DNA from: Lumbricus terrestris
Taxonomy: Eukaryota > Annelida > Clitellata > Crassiclitellata > Lumbricidae
Length of the DNA: 64,000 bases
Direction of reading: 5' to 3'
NCBI GenBank assembly: GCA_949752735.1
Contig: OX457042.1
Coordinates: forward strand, 58,018,156-58,082,155
A program made the translations under genes and the position numbers. Positions 46,546-58,090 of the stretch are shown here, piece by piece. The notes beneath the pieces were generated by a model that saw nothing but the letters and a program-made list of their open reading frames with translations, made no database searches and was not told the DNA's origin. Every line of letters starts with the position of its first letter. Positions within the stretch are counted from its first letter, which is position 1.

Positions 46546-48460
46546 GTGGTGCCGGAAGGGACTGGCACTATTCTACAAGACGCGGCCAGCGGTCGTAACT
46601 GGAACGCCAGCAGGGCTGCAACTTTCGACGCTGGGTTCTTCTTCCATTCTGGACCGAGGACCAACGGACGAATTCGACCTCAGAACGAGGCAACCGAAAC
46701 AGACCAGTGAGCCGACAGAAGCCCTTCGCTACGTAACACTTAGGACTTCTTCACACCTGCAGAAACTGTCGCCATGTGAACGGAAACGTGAGTCGTCGAC
46801 CAGTTGTTGTTGTTGGGGGGGGGGTCTGAGGGAGGGCACGGCCATCGGTTAGGGCGCTATAGGTTTAGTCTATTAACGATATTGTTTGCTTTTGCTCTAT
46901 ATCTACATGTTTTTCAGTTTATTTTCAGTCGTATTTTTTTATCTCGGTAATTTTCTAAACGAGTTCGTGCTTTGTTCTCTAGTATTTGGATGACAATTCT
47001 AAACACCCTGGTCCTTAATAGGCTAGGGCCTACGGGTAACTCGCCATTACAATAACTCATGACACTGTTCTACTTTACGAGTGACATAAACCTAAAGTGG
47101 CGGACAACGCATACTAAAATTCATTTTGAGAGTAAGGCGAGAGAAAACAGAAGAGAAGGAGAGCAGAGCTGCAGAGGAATTATTAGACCTATAGTCGTCA
47201 CCACATCTGGGAAAAAGTTACGCCCATGCGCTTCATGCAATGGTAAAAATTTTATTGGTCAACGAGAATTAAGCTTAATTGATCCATTCTGTTTGACGAA
47301 CAGTCAGTTGACGAATTGTCGTTGACGAAACGTCGGCGCATATCATGCTGCGCGCTACAGTATTATTATACGTGTAACTGGCCAATGTCGTGGTGATCGT
47401 CTAAAACACTGAAGTTTTCAAATGCAAAATACCCAATAATCGCAAATGCAACAGCTACAGCGTGTGTCGTAGATTCGTAGAAAAGATCATGGTGGTGTCA
47501 TTCCGTGTTGAACGGACGTGCTTGACGTGAGCCATTATCTGTAATTCTTGTTGACATCGGAACACGGTGTGACGTGAAATTGTGACGGTCGGTTATTTTC
47601 TGTCTCCCATGCGTGATCGATCTGGCGATTCTACATGGCCTTCGCTACGCTGTTTCCCTGCTATACGTCGAGGCGCGTTTGATTTCTCTCGACAGGAAAC
47701 CAGCGTCGTGCAGAGAACCAACTAACGATGGCAATTTATCGCTTGACGTTAGTTGCTAATGGTGACAGGGTGGGGCGCCAATTTAGACCATTGGGGGTCT
47801 CTCCACAGACATGTGTGTTTGTGCGAGTTGTAGGGTACTATTACGTTTGAGAACAGGTGATTATGTCTTGAAGCAATGCATGTCCGTGTTTTTGTATGCG
47901 TTTATAAAGCGCTGCTATTGACTGACTGACCCAAATGTATGGATTTGTGGTGAAGCAATTGCTCAAGGTAGAATAGATGTCCTAGATTCCGCATTAAAAT
48001 ATTGTGCGATACAAGACAAACACTACAACCACTGATGTAGACTGCTGTGCCATAATACGTTGAGGGCGAATCACTTCAGATTATCTTTTTGACAAATTGG
48101 CTTCGTTTAAATTTTGAAGCGGACTTCGAGGTTCCAATGCATAGTATGTATAATGCACTACTAGCTGTTTCTTATATGACTCACCTGTTATTATTCACTT
48201 CCGTTTTAAGTGTGTTTTACGTACACACCTCCTACCTGCCTATAACTTTTCTACCGATCTATCTGCAAATCTACCCACCTATCTCCCTAGCTAATTGCCT
48301 ATCTACTTCCCTACACTAACAAACCAGTCAATAGATCTAAAAGCAGAACAGAAGAATTTATACGTTCACAGTGGAATACTAACGTCAACGTAAAAAAATG
48401 GTCACCAGAAGGATAATAGCTTAGGTTTGAATCAACGGATTTATACACTCACAGTGGATT
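46545..48460. other. Non-coding stretch
   Basis: No exon is supported. The 138-codon plus frame at 46436-46852 overlaps the LINE and carries no motif. TTGACGAA-type words recur at 47296-47340. GCGTTTATAAAGCGCTGCTA near 47900 looks like the tail of another LINE/SINE. Confidence 0.45.
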
Positions 48461-48462
48461 AC

Positions 48463-48545
48463 CGCTGGCCTAGTTAGCTACACCGGTAAGCGAGAGCGGC
48501 ACACGTCTGTTGGTTGCAACGGACTGCGGTTCAAGCCCCGTGCGA
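48463..48545 (+). mobile_element. tRNA-like SINE head
   Basis: GCCTAGTTAGCTACACCGGT resembles a pol III A box and GCGGTTCAAGCCCCGT a B box, separated by about 40 bases. The body is not recognised. Confidence 0.45.
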
Positions 48546-48585
48546 TACAAGACAAACACTACAGCCACTGATGTAGGCTGCTGTG

Positions 48586-48790
48586 CCATAATTGGTCTGA
48601 AGAATATCATCCGTCATCCCACTTCGTGTTTTGTTATCAATATTTTGATCCGAAAAAAATAATAGCCTCGAAGCCATTTTCTCCATTGTAACTTCAGCGG
48701 CTATTAGTATTTTAGTTACAGAAGAAAATATTGATAACAAACCACGAAGTGGGATGACTGATGAAAATCTTCAGACCAAAACAAGAAGCG
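48586..48790. repeat. Long imperfect hairpin plus direct repeat
   Basis: Arms 48590-48655 and 48724-48790 are inverted copies (TCATCCCACTTCGTG and CACGAAGTGGGATGA). Separately, GCGATACAAGACAAACACTA plus ~30 bases occurs at 48006-48055 and 48541-48592. Possibly a decayed MITE. Confidence 0.6.
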
Positions 48791-48849
48791 GGATGATTTT
48801 TCCGATTTTTTTAGTGCAATAAATGCGGTGATTGATGCAATTTACAGTT

Positions 48850-50375
48850 TGCAGTGGGGTAATGTTTAGGACGGGGTAATCTGAAACCTTTACACCGGCA
48901 CTGTTATACTTTTAGCACTGTTTGATCCGGGCAGTTGCACGGATACATCTAGGCAGGTTAAAAGCCTCAATCTAACTGTAGGCTAACCGGTTGTGGCCTG
49001 TCAACCGTGGTTGTTCAATAAAGAATATTATTATTACTAATATGAAACCATCGACGAAGTTAATGTGGACAGAAAGTGTAGCCTACTAGTGAAGACAGTC
49101 AGTGTGAAGATATTCCCTAGTCACTATAATGTCAACTATCGTCGCTACCCGAAACAAACGACCGATCGATTTTCTGTTCACGGTGGGTGAATCCACCAAA
49201 TGATCCCAGTTGCAATAGAAGAACTGTGTAACTACGCAATCGAAATGAGTGCTGGGGATTTGGCATGACTCAACACATCAAGTTTGCGCCTTTACCTAAG
49301 AACTAGGAGAAAAAAAATCAGCTTCCACGCAAGTTTTGACCAGAGTCAGAAAAGGGATGGAAATGACTGGTTGAATGCATTTCTCCGACATCATCCCCAT
49401 GTGCGTGTTCATTCACCAGAAGCGACAAACCACGGAGTTAATGATAGGATTCAACCAACCCCACACGAATCAGTGTTTCCATGTAATGAATGAAGCCGTT
49501 CAGATGTACAAATACTCACCTAATCGAATATACGTGTAGGTTCTACAATTGCGAAGAATCGGGTTTACCAACCGTGCCAAACTATAAACTACCAAATATG
49601 CTCTTTGGAAAAGGTGGTAAAATGGCGCCCAAGTAACAAGCATGGGCGCCGACTCTGCGAGGCCCGTGAGTGCTCAGCACCACCAGAAATTGGCCATGCG
49701 AGGCCCGCCTATGCATGGGCACCACCAGAAATCAGCCAACAAGATGTGCTTTTTACAATATCATTTCTCTGTTGGTATTGCTTATCTATACATATACAAT
49801 CATTGCGTCTTTTGCATATTTCTTTTATCTCAGTTATAGTCTACCTTACTATTACTCCAATTTTACACTGTCCCGTCCGATAGTCTGAACTCCATATGAA
49901 TACGAGGAAAACCTCGAAATCCTGCTCATTTGATCCGCTTCAGTAATTTTTTTATTACGGACAAAGGCGACGATTTGAATGACTGCTTCTTTTTATTGTA
50001 CATTCTATAGGACTATAACTATAGCCTACAATGATCCTCACTGCGCGAGATCACCTCCTAGTAGGCCTATCACAAAAGCTGGATATGTTTTGTCTGCGTT
50101 AATTAGCAAATCAGTCTTGACCAAATTGTCAGTGATAACTATTTGAAAAACTGTTTTCCACAATGTTAATATTGGCTCACTAAATGGTGGTTAATGTAGA
50201 CAGAGTGTTTTTATTTCTTTTTCAAAATTTGAGTCTGTTGAGTGTTGACCTAATTAGGGAAGAGTGCTCCAAGATGCACATACTAGCCAAGATTGTGCTT
50301 TTCTTCTGTGTGGATTCCAAGAGAAGTACATGTTGACCCAAAGAGTGATCCAATTTTTTAAGCAAATGGGAAGAG
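48850..50375. other. Non-coding stretch
   Basis: No supported gene. A ~45-base direct repeat with GCACCACCAGAAAT lies at 49655-49735. Confidence 0.4.
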
Positions 50376-50380
50376 CATTT

Positions 50381-50816
50381 GGGGCCGTCCATAAAGTACG
50401 TCACGCTATTTTTGACCATTTTTGACCCCCCTCCCCCTGTCACAAACTGTCACAAATCTCGGACCCCCCCCCTAAAGTACGTCACACTTTCGAACAAATT
50501 TGTTTAAAACATGACCATTTACCTAACCCTCTAAACCCTAGGATACTATTCCTAATCCCTCTGATAGTGACGTGTGTCCCTAAACGCTTTGATAGTGACG
50601 GAAAATCAACTTTTATACCGCCAGGCCGGGTTTTAGACACGCCTGGCCGGGCCGGGTTGGATTTTAGGTACTAAAAAGAACAAAAATATAAAATAATTTA
50701 AAAAATAAATGTGTGACGTCACACATGGCCTGACCCCTTCTCCCCCTGTCACAAACTGTCACACTTTCCTACACCCCCTCCCCCCCTGGAGCGTGACGTA
50801 CTTTATGGACGGCCCC
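50381..50816. mobile_element. MITE with 27-bp TIRs
   Basis: Starts GGGGCCGTCCATAAAGTACG (then TCACGCT) and ends with the complement at 50816. Internal words TGTCACAAACTGTCACA and AAAGTACGTCACAC recur in both halves. TSD probably TTT or TTTA; superfamily not assigned. Confidence 0.8.
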
Positions 50817-50819
50817 TTT

Positions 50820-51270
50820 ATTGAAGTCTTAAATCATATCTTTAAACAATGAAATAACGGGAAATTTTGATGAGATAGCAGCTCAAAATGTCATTATTTC
50901 GTGTTGTGTGGAAATTTTTAAAACAGCACCAGGGATGCTTTTCAAGTCTTAAACCACGACAATTTCGTAAAAATGACAGCCTAAGATGCTACCATCGCAG
51001 TGTGGCAAGAAAAAAATCTAAAATGGTTAGGAGCACTTCCCCTCCCCAAGTCCCTTCGTGCTCAGCGATCGTCCTTTGACCGCGAGTTCGTCTCTAAAAC
51101 CATGAACATGTCTCCGCCTATGAACAGAGGTAATTTCAATAACTCTCCTATGAAAAAAGGCTAAAAAAAAAAATCCCGCGCTCACGCGCGGGGTTTTTCA
51201 CATTCCTTTGGGCACTCACACTCTTCGGGTCCACTCGGCGCCTATGGTAACAAGTGCCGAGCGAGGTCAA
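50820..51270. repeat. Dispersed repeat, related to 25640-26520
   Basis: Shares AAACAATGAAATAACGGGAA, GATAGCAGCTCAAAATGT and a C-rich CTTCCCCTCCCC segment with the earlier block, then CGCCTATGAACAGAGG. A GC hairpin CCCGCGCTCACGCGCGGG lies near 51175. Confidence 0.45.
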
Positions 51271-51349
51271 AACATAGGCCTAACTTTTGTCTGCTACATG
51301 AGTTTTTTTTCTTTTTGATCCTACATTCCTCCTACTTTCATTTATAATC

Positions 51350-51645
51350 CAAGGAAGAGATTGAGAAACGAGTTACTGATAGGGGAGCAAAAGGATGCCG
51401 TATGGCTATGCGCATCGTTTCTAGAAGGATATGGTTACGGTGACCATGGTTACAGTCGCCTTGGTTACGACGCCCCTCATTATGACGGTGGCTACTATGG
51501 ATGCTGAAGCAGACTAAAGTAGGCAGGTGTGGTATATTGGATTGGCTCAGATAAAGGTGTTACAAAAATAAATAATTTAACTGTCTTATATTAAATAGAT
51601 TTAAAGTAGTGAGGCATTTGTATATCCAATAAAAGTAATTTTATT
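51350..51645 (+). other. Possible terminal exon of a Gly/Tyr-rich small protein
   Basis: A frame with no start in view ends (51432-51506) in GYGYGDHGYSRLGYDAPHYD then GGYYGC and TGA. An AATAAA at about 51630 and a TATTGTAATACTC-type 3' region follow. Gly/Tyr-rich tails occur in secreted matrix and antimicrobial peptides. The repeat-like GGTTACGGTGACCATGG could equally be chance. No splice acceptor settled. Confidence 0.2.
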
Positions 51646-51964
51646 GTAATACTCTGAATTTTCTTTTCTTATGATAATTACTGTTGTCATAATTATGACT
51701 TCGTGGTGGTGGCGGCAGTGGTGGTGGTTGTGTGCTGCTGAAACTATTCGTTTCATCCTCCAGGGATACTAACAGAAAATGCCTCGTTTTCCGTTCAGTC
51801 TCTGATGTTGCCGACCTTAACACATCCCTGCGATATTTCCTCTGAACCCGCTAATCTCTGTCTGTCTTCATGAATTCGTAAGATCGGAAAACGGGTGATG
51901 TACTTGTCCGAGGAGGAAATCAAGATTTTCATTGAACTTTCAAATAATTTTACTATACAGAATC

Positions 51965-52665
51965 GGTTCAAGGGCAATTGCTCCCTGGACAATTATCCCC
52001 GACAATTACCCCCTGGACAATTACCCCCCGGACAACTACCCACCGTGCCAATTGCTCCCCGGACAATTACCCCCCCCCCCCCGTAGGTTCGTACCAATTA
52101 TCCTCCGGACAATTACCCCCGTGCCAATAAAGAAGTCTATGTCGTGTTAAACGCAAGTTAGTGTTAAAAGTTCAATAAAATATTAAATAAAATCTAATCT
52201 AACAACGGTTCTAAGCTAGTTGTAACGCCTGCCTAATAAAATATTTAAATGTTATCGATAAAGGTCTGGATTCAGTTAGTTTTAAAAAGCAAGGTTATGA
52301 GCAACTCCACGAAGATAGTAAATGGCTTTGTGCACGTCGTATTTGCGAAAGATTGCCAGAATCCTTGCGTTTGTGTCCGCATATTTCTTCCTTGTAGGCT
52401 GTGGTGGGTGATAGGATTTGGCAGCGCTGAAGGTCTGACAAATACGAAGACCATGACCACGAGAGAGTTCGTTCTATCACGCGTATACGAAGATACGCGT
52501 GAGGGAACAAGCTCACACTGTGCCACGGGGGTAGTTGTCGGGGAGGTAATTGGTACGGGGGTAATTGTCCGGGGTAATTGTCCGGGTGGAGTTGTCCAGG
52601 GGGTAATTGTCGGGGGTAATTGTCCGGGAGTTATTGTCCAGGGGGTGATTGTCCTGTCACCACAG
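51965..52665. mobile_element. Second element with inverted minisatellite ends
   Basis: Left end 51965-52120 repeats CCGGACAATTACCCCC about ten times. Right end 52505-52660 repeats the complement GGGGGTAATTGTCC. The ~380-base centre has a short unrecognised frame. Same architecture as 36283-38690 but with a different unit. Confidence 0.5.
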
Positions 52666-53080
52666 AATCATCTTGAATAGCATTCAAGTAGTATTTGTAC
52701 AAATATTAACAGTAAACGATACTCATTAAAATATGATGGTATACTATAATAGATTTAAACAGTAATAAAATCATTGTAGCCTAATTATATAATAGTGATT
52801 GGTATCGCGGTATATTATAGCAGTTCATGTATTTCAATAATTTTAATAGCAACTAAAAACTATTATCTTTTATGGCTGGTGTGGTAGCAATAAGATAATT
52901 TGGCTTGAAAACAAAGTCATAATAGATGGCAATTCCATTTCTAGGCTAGGTCTACTGTTTGTGGCAGTACCATAACTCGCTCATTCATTCATTGATTACT
53001 GAATTCATTATTTCGTTCAGTAGGATGTCTGCTCCCAGTATAGCTTTGATAAAATAGAAATAAAAGACAACACTTTTGGT

Positions 53081-53127
53081 GTAAAAGTTGTTTGCAGAGT
53101 TCAATGAACTCTGCAAACAACTTTTAC
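53081..53127. repeat. Perfect palindrome, 23-bp arms, 1-base centre
   Basis: GTAAAAGTTGTTTGCAGAGT then TCA-A-TGA and the exact complement. Confidence 0.9.
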
Positions 53128-53539
53128 TCAGTTCATACTGCTTAACGAAAAGGCAAATATGAAGCAAGATTATTCCAAGTGTCAGTATAAGAACTGTAGA
53201 AAACGATGATTTCTATAGAGTTGTAGTGTGCATTGAGGACCTTACTATGTGATTCTAAGAAATACTAGGGGTCTGAAGTCTAAACCCCCGGAAATTCTCA
53301 CCCTGAGTCTTTGAAGTGAGGGGAAAGACATAAAATTCATATAAGGAGAGAGAATGAAGATTACCCTGGTGAATCCAAGCTTATTCACTAGTGACAGGTA
53401 AACGACAGGCACTGCTAACAAGGAACTGCGCGCACAAACACACGTTATCAGAGCAACCGAGTGGGGCATGAGTAATCAGATTGTCTCATTAGAAAGACAT
53501 CTGGTCTTCTTCTTCAACCCTAACCTTTACTACAATGAC

Positions 53540-53836
53540 TTCATATTACGAGCGATAACGCCAAACATTCAGGCGCAACAGGCGATGATGAGCAAAGTTC
53601 GTTGATAGAAGATAGCCGCCAATCAATTTAAAGCGTACATGAACGACGCAACCACGAAGTAGGCCTATAGGCTATGACTTAATATTTCTCATAATTAGTT
53701 TGTGTATGTTGTTAAATCAGTGTGAAACATTCGCATGAAGTCAACGTTTTTAATCATAATAGAATCGTTCAGTAAAGAAAAAACTATCCAATAAAAGGCA
53801 CAACTTTAAATATAAATATTTCCGCAAACGATCGGT
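53540..53836 (+). promoter_or_regulatory. Conserved promoter and 5' UTR of gene D
   Basis: It contains GCCAAACATTCAGGCGCAAC, GACGCAACCACGAAGTAGG, GAAGTCAACGTTTTTAATCA and AATAAAAGGCACAACTTTAA, aligned with promoters A-C. Confidence 0.55.
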
Positions 53837-53936
53837 ATGGGCTGCACTGCAGGAAAATGCTTGGGAAAGAAAAGCAAAACTAATCGCAAACACTGGAATC
53901 GTGAATTGCGATTTGCTTCAAATTCCAGAAAAAGAG
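53837..53936 (+). CDS. Gene D exon 1
   Basis: The ATG opens MGCTAGKCLGKKSKTNRKHW, then RELRFASNSRKR, with a GTCAGT donor in phase 1; 33 codons plus one base. Unlike A and B it starts Met-Gly-Cys and is followed by lysines, the plan of an N-myristoylated and palmitoylated membrane anchor. Exon 2 lies 9.7 kb downstream and the rest beyond the window. Confidence 0.6.
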
Positions 53937-55065
53937 GTCAGTAGAAGGGTACAAATATTCTTTAAAAGGATTGCTACGCTTACTCATCCTCGAACATAAT
54001 ATCTCGTCCCTTAATCCGACCTCTCCTCCCTTACTACTGCTATTATACTTTCCACTCACAAGTCACGACTGAAAACCAAAATCTTTTAGGCCATACTTTA
54101 TCCCGATTTACATTTGCACTACCACACCGTCACCGTCATTAGCCTACTGATTACCACCGAAGCATGCATGCTGTTTCCAAAGTTTGACCTCACCAGATTT
54201 TGAACTGACACAGGAACGAAGAGAGCAGTTGATTTCGCATAGTGCCGGTGAATAAGTATTAGCTGCTCTCCCTGAAGTGACTTTTGTGTATGCCGAGAAA
54301 TTCTCGAACATCAACATCACATAGGTTGATTGCCTAAATGGCAAAAAGAAGTGCCTGTATGCACATTGCACAGGCGAAGACTTGGTCCTGGGTCGGGGAG
54401 GGATATCGAGCGACGATGGAGATCGCCGAGGCGCAAGTGGCCAAGCAGGATAGGGGTTTGAGGATGTGTCTCTCTCCATTGTAGAAATGTTATGAATTTC
54501 TTCACTGCAGTGTGCAATGGTAGCATTTTATGCTGTCATTTAACCGAAATTGTTCAGCGTTTCAGTGCTGATAGTCGTGGTTTATGGCTTCAAGAGTGTC
54601 CCTCCCTTTCTTTCAATATTCTTTAAAAATCTCTGCACTGGAGGCCTGATGGTGACATTGTTAGCTCTCGTTTCAACAGATTATCATAATTTTTTCAATG
54701 CTGAAACAGTGATTTCTGAGAGTGATTTTTGAGACTGTCTCGTCCAGCGTTTAAAATGTTTTAATTTTCACGCAGTAATGGTAGCATTTTCAGATGTCAT
54801 CCCGACAAAATTATTGATGTTTGATGAGCAGTGTACACAAATAATCCTAAAGATTGTTATTAAATATGGGATATAAGCAGCTCCTCCGCCACAACATACA
54901 TGTATATCGGGGGACCGCCCTCTGACCACAGAGTCTCTGCCCATGCCTGGACGCCCTTAACCTTTCCATCCCATTCATTCCATATATAAATGTAATGGCA
55001 ATTACATCAAGATTTTAGACTTGACCTATTGCGAGTGGCTATGCATGTAGAATTGTAGATGTTAA
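53937..55065. other. Intron 1 of gene D: duplicated intron sequence
   Basis: It parallels gene A intron 1: 54190-54740 matches 4770-5240, and 54840-55060 matches 6085-6260 (TCTCTGCCCATGCCTGGACG). It lacks the 5350-6054 element. Confidence 0.6.
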
Positions 55066-55168
55066 TATAAAACGGGGCTTTTGTGACGTCACTTCGATTA
55101 CGATACAATTCTACAATTAAATAAGTTCACTGAGAAAGCAAAATTAGGCCTATTGTGACGTCACTTCG

Positions 55169-55397
55169 TGGGGCGAGGTGGTGTAGTGGTGGCGTCGTTG
55201 CCTTGAAGCCGGAAGGTTCGAGGTTCGAATCCACCTCGCCGCGTAGGGACCTTGGGCAAGTCCTTCACTCGCAATTGCTCAGCGCTTCGGCGTGAAACTC
55301 CGATGCAGTGTCCGCGCTGTAGTCGGGAGCGCCTCTGAGTAGCGGTTGAGGGCTGGAAGAGGCGCTATAACAAGTGCGCATACAAACAAACAAACAA
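55169..55397 (+). mobile_element. tRNA-derived SINE with TSD
   Basis: A-box GGTGTAGTGGTGGC, B-box GGTTCGAATCC. The body holds GTGAAACTCCGATGCAGTGT, the tail GGGAGCGCCTCTGAGTAGC then GAGGCGCTATAACAAGTG, and a CAAA repeat end. TSD ACTTCG (55163-55168, 55398-55403) lies within a minisatellite unit. The tail matches the LINE 3' ends in this window. Confidence 0.9.
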
Positions 55398-55943
55398 ACT
55401 TCGATCAGGATACAGATCTACTATCATATAATAATATATCATAAATGTTGAGAATACAAAACTATGCCCATTGAAACGTCACTCTGAATATGATACATTA
55501 ATTTCATAAGTTCACTTCAAGAATTAAAAAACTAGCCTATTGTGACGTCACTTCGATAATGGGACAATTGTACAATTATAAAAGTACGTTTCGAGAATAT
55601 AAACAAGGCCTATTGTGATTTCACTTCGATTACTATACAGATCTTCCAGTGTAGATGTTCATTATGCGGATGTTAAATGGGCCTTTTATGACGTCACTTC
55701 GATTTTGATACAATTCTACTATTAAACAAGTTCACTGAGAAAACGAAATTATGCCGGTTATTGTGTCATTTCGATTATGATACAGATCTACTTTCATATA
55801 ATTTCATTTTCATAAGATAAAACTGGGCTGTTTAACGCAACATCGTTCTGATCATGATACAAATCTATTATACGTTCAGCTTGAGAATATAAAACTTGAT
55901 CCATTGTGACGTCACTTCGATCATGATACAGAAGTACTATTAA

Positions 55944-56650
55944 CCCCTTTCGTGTGCGGAACGTAATATTACGTTTGCGCCAAACCGGACGTCATTGTGG
56001 GGAACGTAATATTACGTTTTCATTAGCCTTTGACTTCCACGCACTGTGATGGCCGTAATATTACGTTCTAACATCGTTTTTGCGTTTTGATTCGGTAGAT
56101 GACAGCAGTGGTTAGTAAAATTTCGACAAACAACAGCAGCTTTTGGTGTATTTACTCTTCAACATCGTCGGACACACTTCCGAATTTTGTTGTGGACTTC
56201 GGGCGAATATCTATTCATATTACTGTTTTATTATACAACAATCTGACTTTTTTTAGTGACAGTTATGTCTAATACGGAGACTTTGAATAAAAAAAGAAAG
56301 CTCAGCGCCGCTGAACTAGCTGCTGCTTTGCAACATATTACAAATTCTGACGAGGAAGATCTTATAGATTCTGATGATGACGAAAGTTCGAAAGATGAGT
56401 TAGAAGGTGACGATGAAGACAGTGACAACACTGTTGATTACGATGTGGGTGTGGATGATGATGAACAAGATCACGACTGAATAACTGGACGGACACTAAT
56501 TCGGGTGAGATAAAGGTGCTTCTGGCACTAATTCTCTATCAAGGTATAGTCCAGAAACCGGAAAGCGCAATGCATTGGAGTACCAAACCTGGGAGAAATA
56601 ATTCCACAAGGACGGCGGGTTTAGAAAATTTTTATTCCACACGAAAGGGG
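55944..56650 (+). mobile_element. Internally deleted piggyBac transposon
   Basis: TTAA at 55940-55943 and 56651-56654; 13-base TIR CCCCTTTCGTGTG and complement. Three subterminal palindromes of AACGTAATATTACGTT type lie near 55960, 56000 and 56050. Flanking minisatellite sequence rejoins cleanly if the element is removed. Confidence 0.92.
56265..56480 (+). pseudogene. piggyBac transposase N-terminus, truncated
   Basis: The ATG at about 56265 opens MSNTETLNKKRKLSAAELAA and an Asp/Glu/Ser-rich acidic region, ending at TGA (56478-56480). Out of frame after it, GEIKVLLALILYQGIVQKPE matches the start of the transposase core. The central catalytic domain is deleted. Confidence 0.8.
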
Positions 56651-56739
56651 TTAAAGAATTTCATTTTGAGAAAAATCTATGCCTATAATTGTGACGTCTC
56701 TTCGATTATGATACAGAACTACTATTATAGAAGAGTTTG

Positions 56740-58090
56740 TTAGCTATCTTGAAAATCGTTTTCAACTGGTTTCTGTTAACAATTGTACTTCGGTCTACAA
56801 CTCATTTCTCACGGTGTCCCTCAAGGATCTAATCTTGGACCTCTTTTATTTTTAATCTATATTAATGATTTACCCAATGTATCGCTTTCTATGTATTTTG
56901 TGCTATTTGCTGATGATTCTAACTTATTTCATTCTGATAAATCTATTGATACCCTATTCAACACTGTTAATTCTGAGCTTCACCGAGTCGTTGATTGGTT
57001 TCGATCTAATAAACTTACTCTAAATTTGGATAAAGCCAACTACATCCTCTTCAGATCCCATAAGAAAAAATATCCCAATGAACTTCCTATTCTACTTATT
57101 GAAGGGACTCCTATCACCGAAGTAACATCCACAAAATTTTTGGGCGTTTACATTGACCAGCATCTAAATTGGAAGGAACACATCAATAATATCTCTAGCA
57201 AAATTGCTAAGACTGTTGGTGTGCTATTTCGCTCATCTAAACTGATTCCTGTCTCTATCCGGTCTATGCTATACTATTCTCTTATTTATCCTTATTTAAC
57301 CTACTGTAATTTAATTTGGACGTCTACTTACAAATCTAATTTTATCAGACTAGTCACCCTTCAAAAATATGCAATCCGTTTTATAGCTAATATTCCTCGC
57401 CGAGCCCACACCGCTCTGTATTTCAAGAAATTTGGATTATTAAAGATCGATCAAATTAGGCACTTGCAAATAGGAGAGTTTATGTACCGTTATAACCATG
57501 GCCTATTACCACTTGTATTTAATGATTTCTTTAATCTTACCTCTGATCGCCACTCTTATTCAACTAGAAAATTAACTGTTTATGACCTTCCCTACGCACA
57601 TACTAATACTCGTCGATTCTCTATACAATATACTGGCTCCCAATGTTGGAACTCTCTCCCTACACATCTTCATTCCCTACCTAACACAAGATTATTTAAG
57701 CATAAACTTCGCCTTTATCTACTTAAAACACTTCCTGATATGTAATGGTTAAGGTTTCTGCCCAGTGGTCTCGCCAAGCCCTTAGTTAAGTCTTTAGTTA
57801 ATTCATTAGTTAAGAGTTGTTTTTCTCGTTATATACAGAAATGTCGATTGCTTAATTTTTTTTCTCTCTCCCTCATCATTTTTTTATTCCTACAATTGAA
57901 TGCTCTGTCGTGTTTTTCTTTTATATTTTACATGAATTATGGGTGGCCCTATTAGCGGGATTTTCTATCCCTTCTGGGTCTCCCCTTCTTCACCAAATTA
58001 TGTTAATGTATTATTCAATGCCATAATTGTATCATGTTTGTTTGTTGTTTTGGTTGAGGAAAAAAACCAATAAAATACAAAAAAATAAAA
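56740..58090 (+). mobile_element. LINE 3' half: reverse transcriptase C-terminal part and tail
   Basis: 320 codons (56783-57745) with SHGVPQGSNLGPLLFLIYIN, catalytic LFADDSNLF, TSTKFLGVYIDQHLNWKEHI and GSQCWNSLPTHL, plus a frameshifted start EFVSYLENRFQLVS. The 3' UTR ends AATAAAATACAAAAAAATAA. CR1-like. It looks like the missing 3' half of the minus-strand LINE at 58663-62190. Confidence 0.88.

Larger units (their letters stand above)
55066..56738. repeat. ~78-bp CRE minisatellite (array 2), with insertions
   Basis: The same units as 660-1735 (GGCCTATTGTGACGTCACTT, CGATTATGATACAGATCTAC). The array is interrupted by a SINE (55169-55397) and a piggyBac remnant (55944-56650). An inverted stretch at 58490-58660 completes it. 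Confidence 0.85.

Noticed and set aside
55170..55240. Functional tRNA gene
   Set aside because: A and B boxes exist, but the sequence continues into a SINE body with LINE-like tail and TSD.
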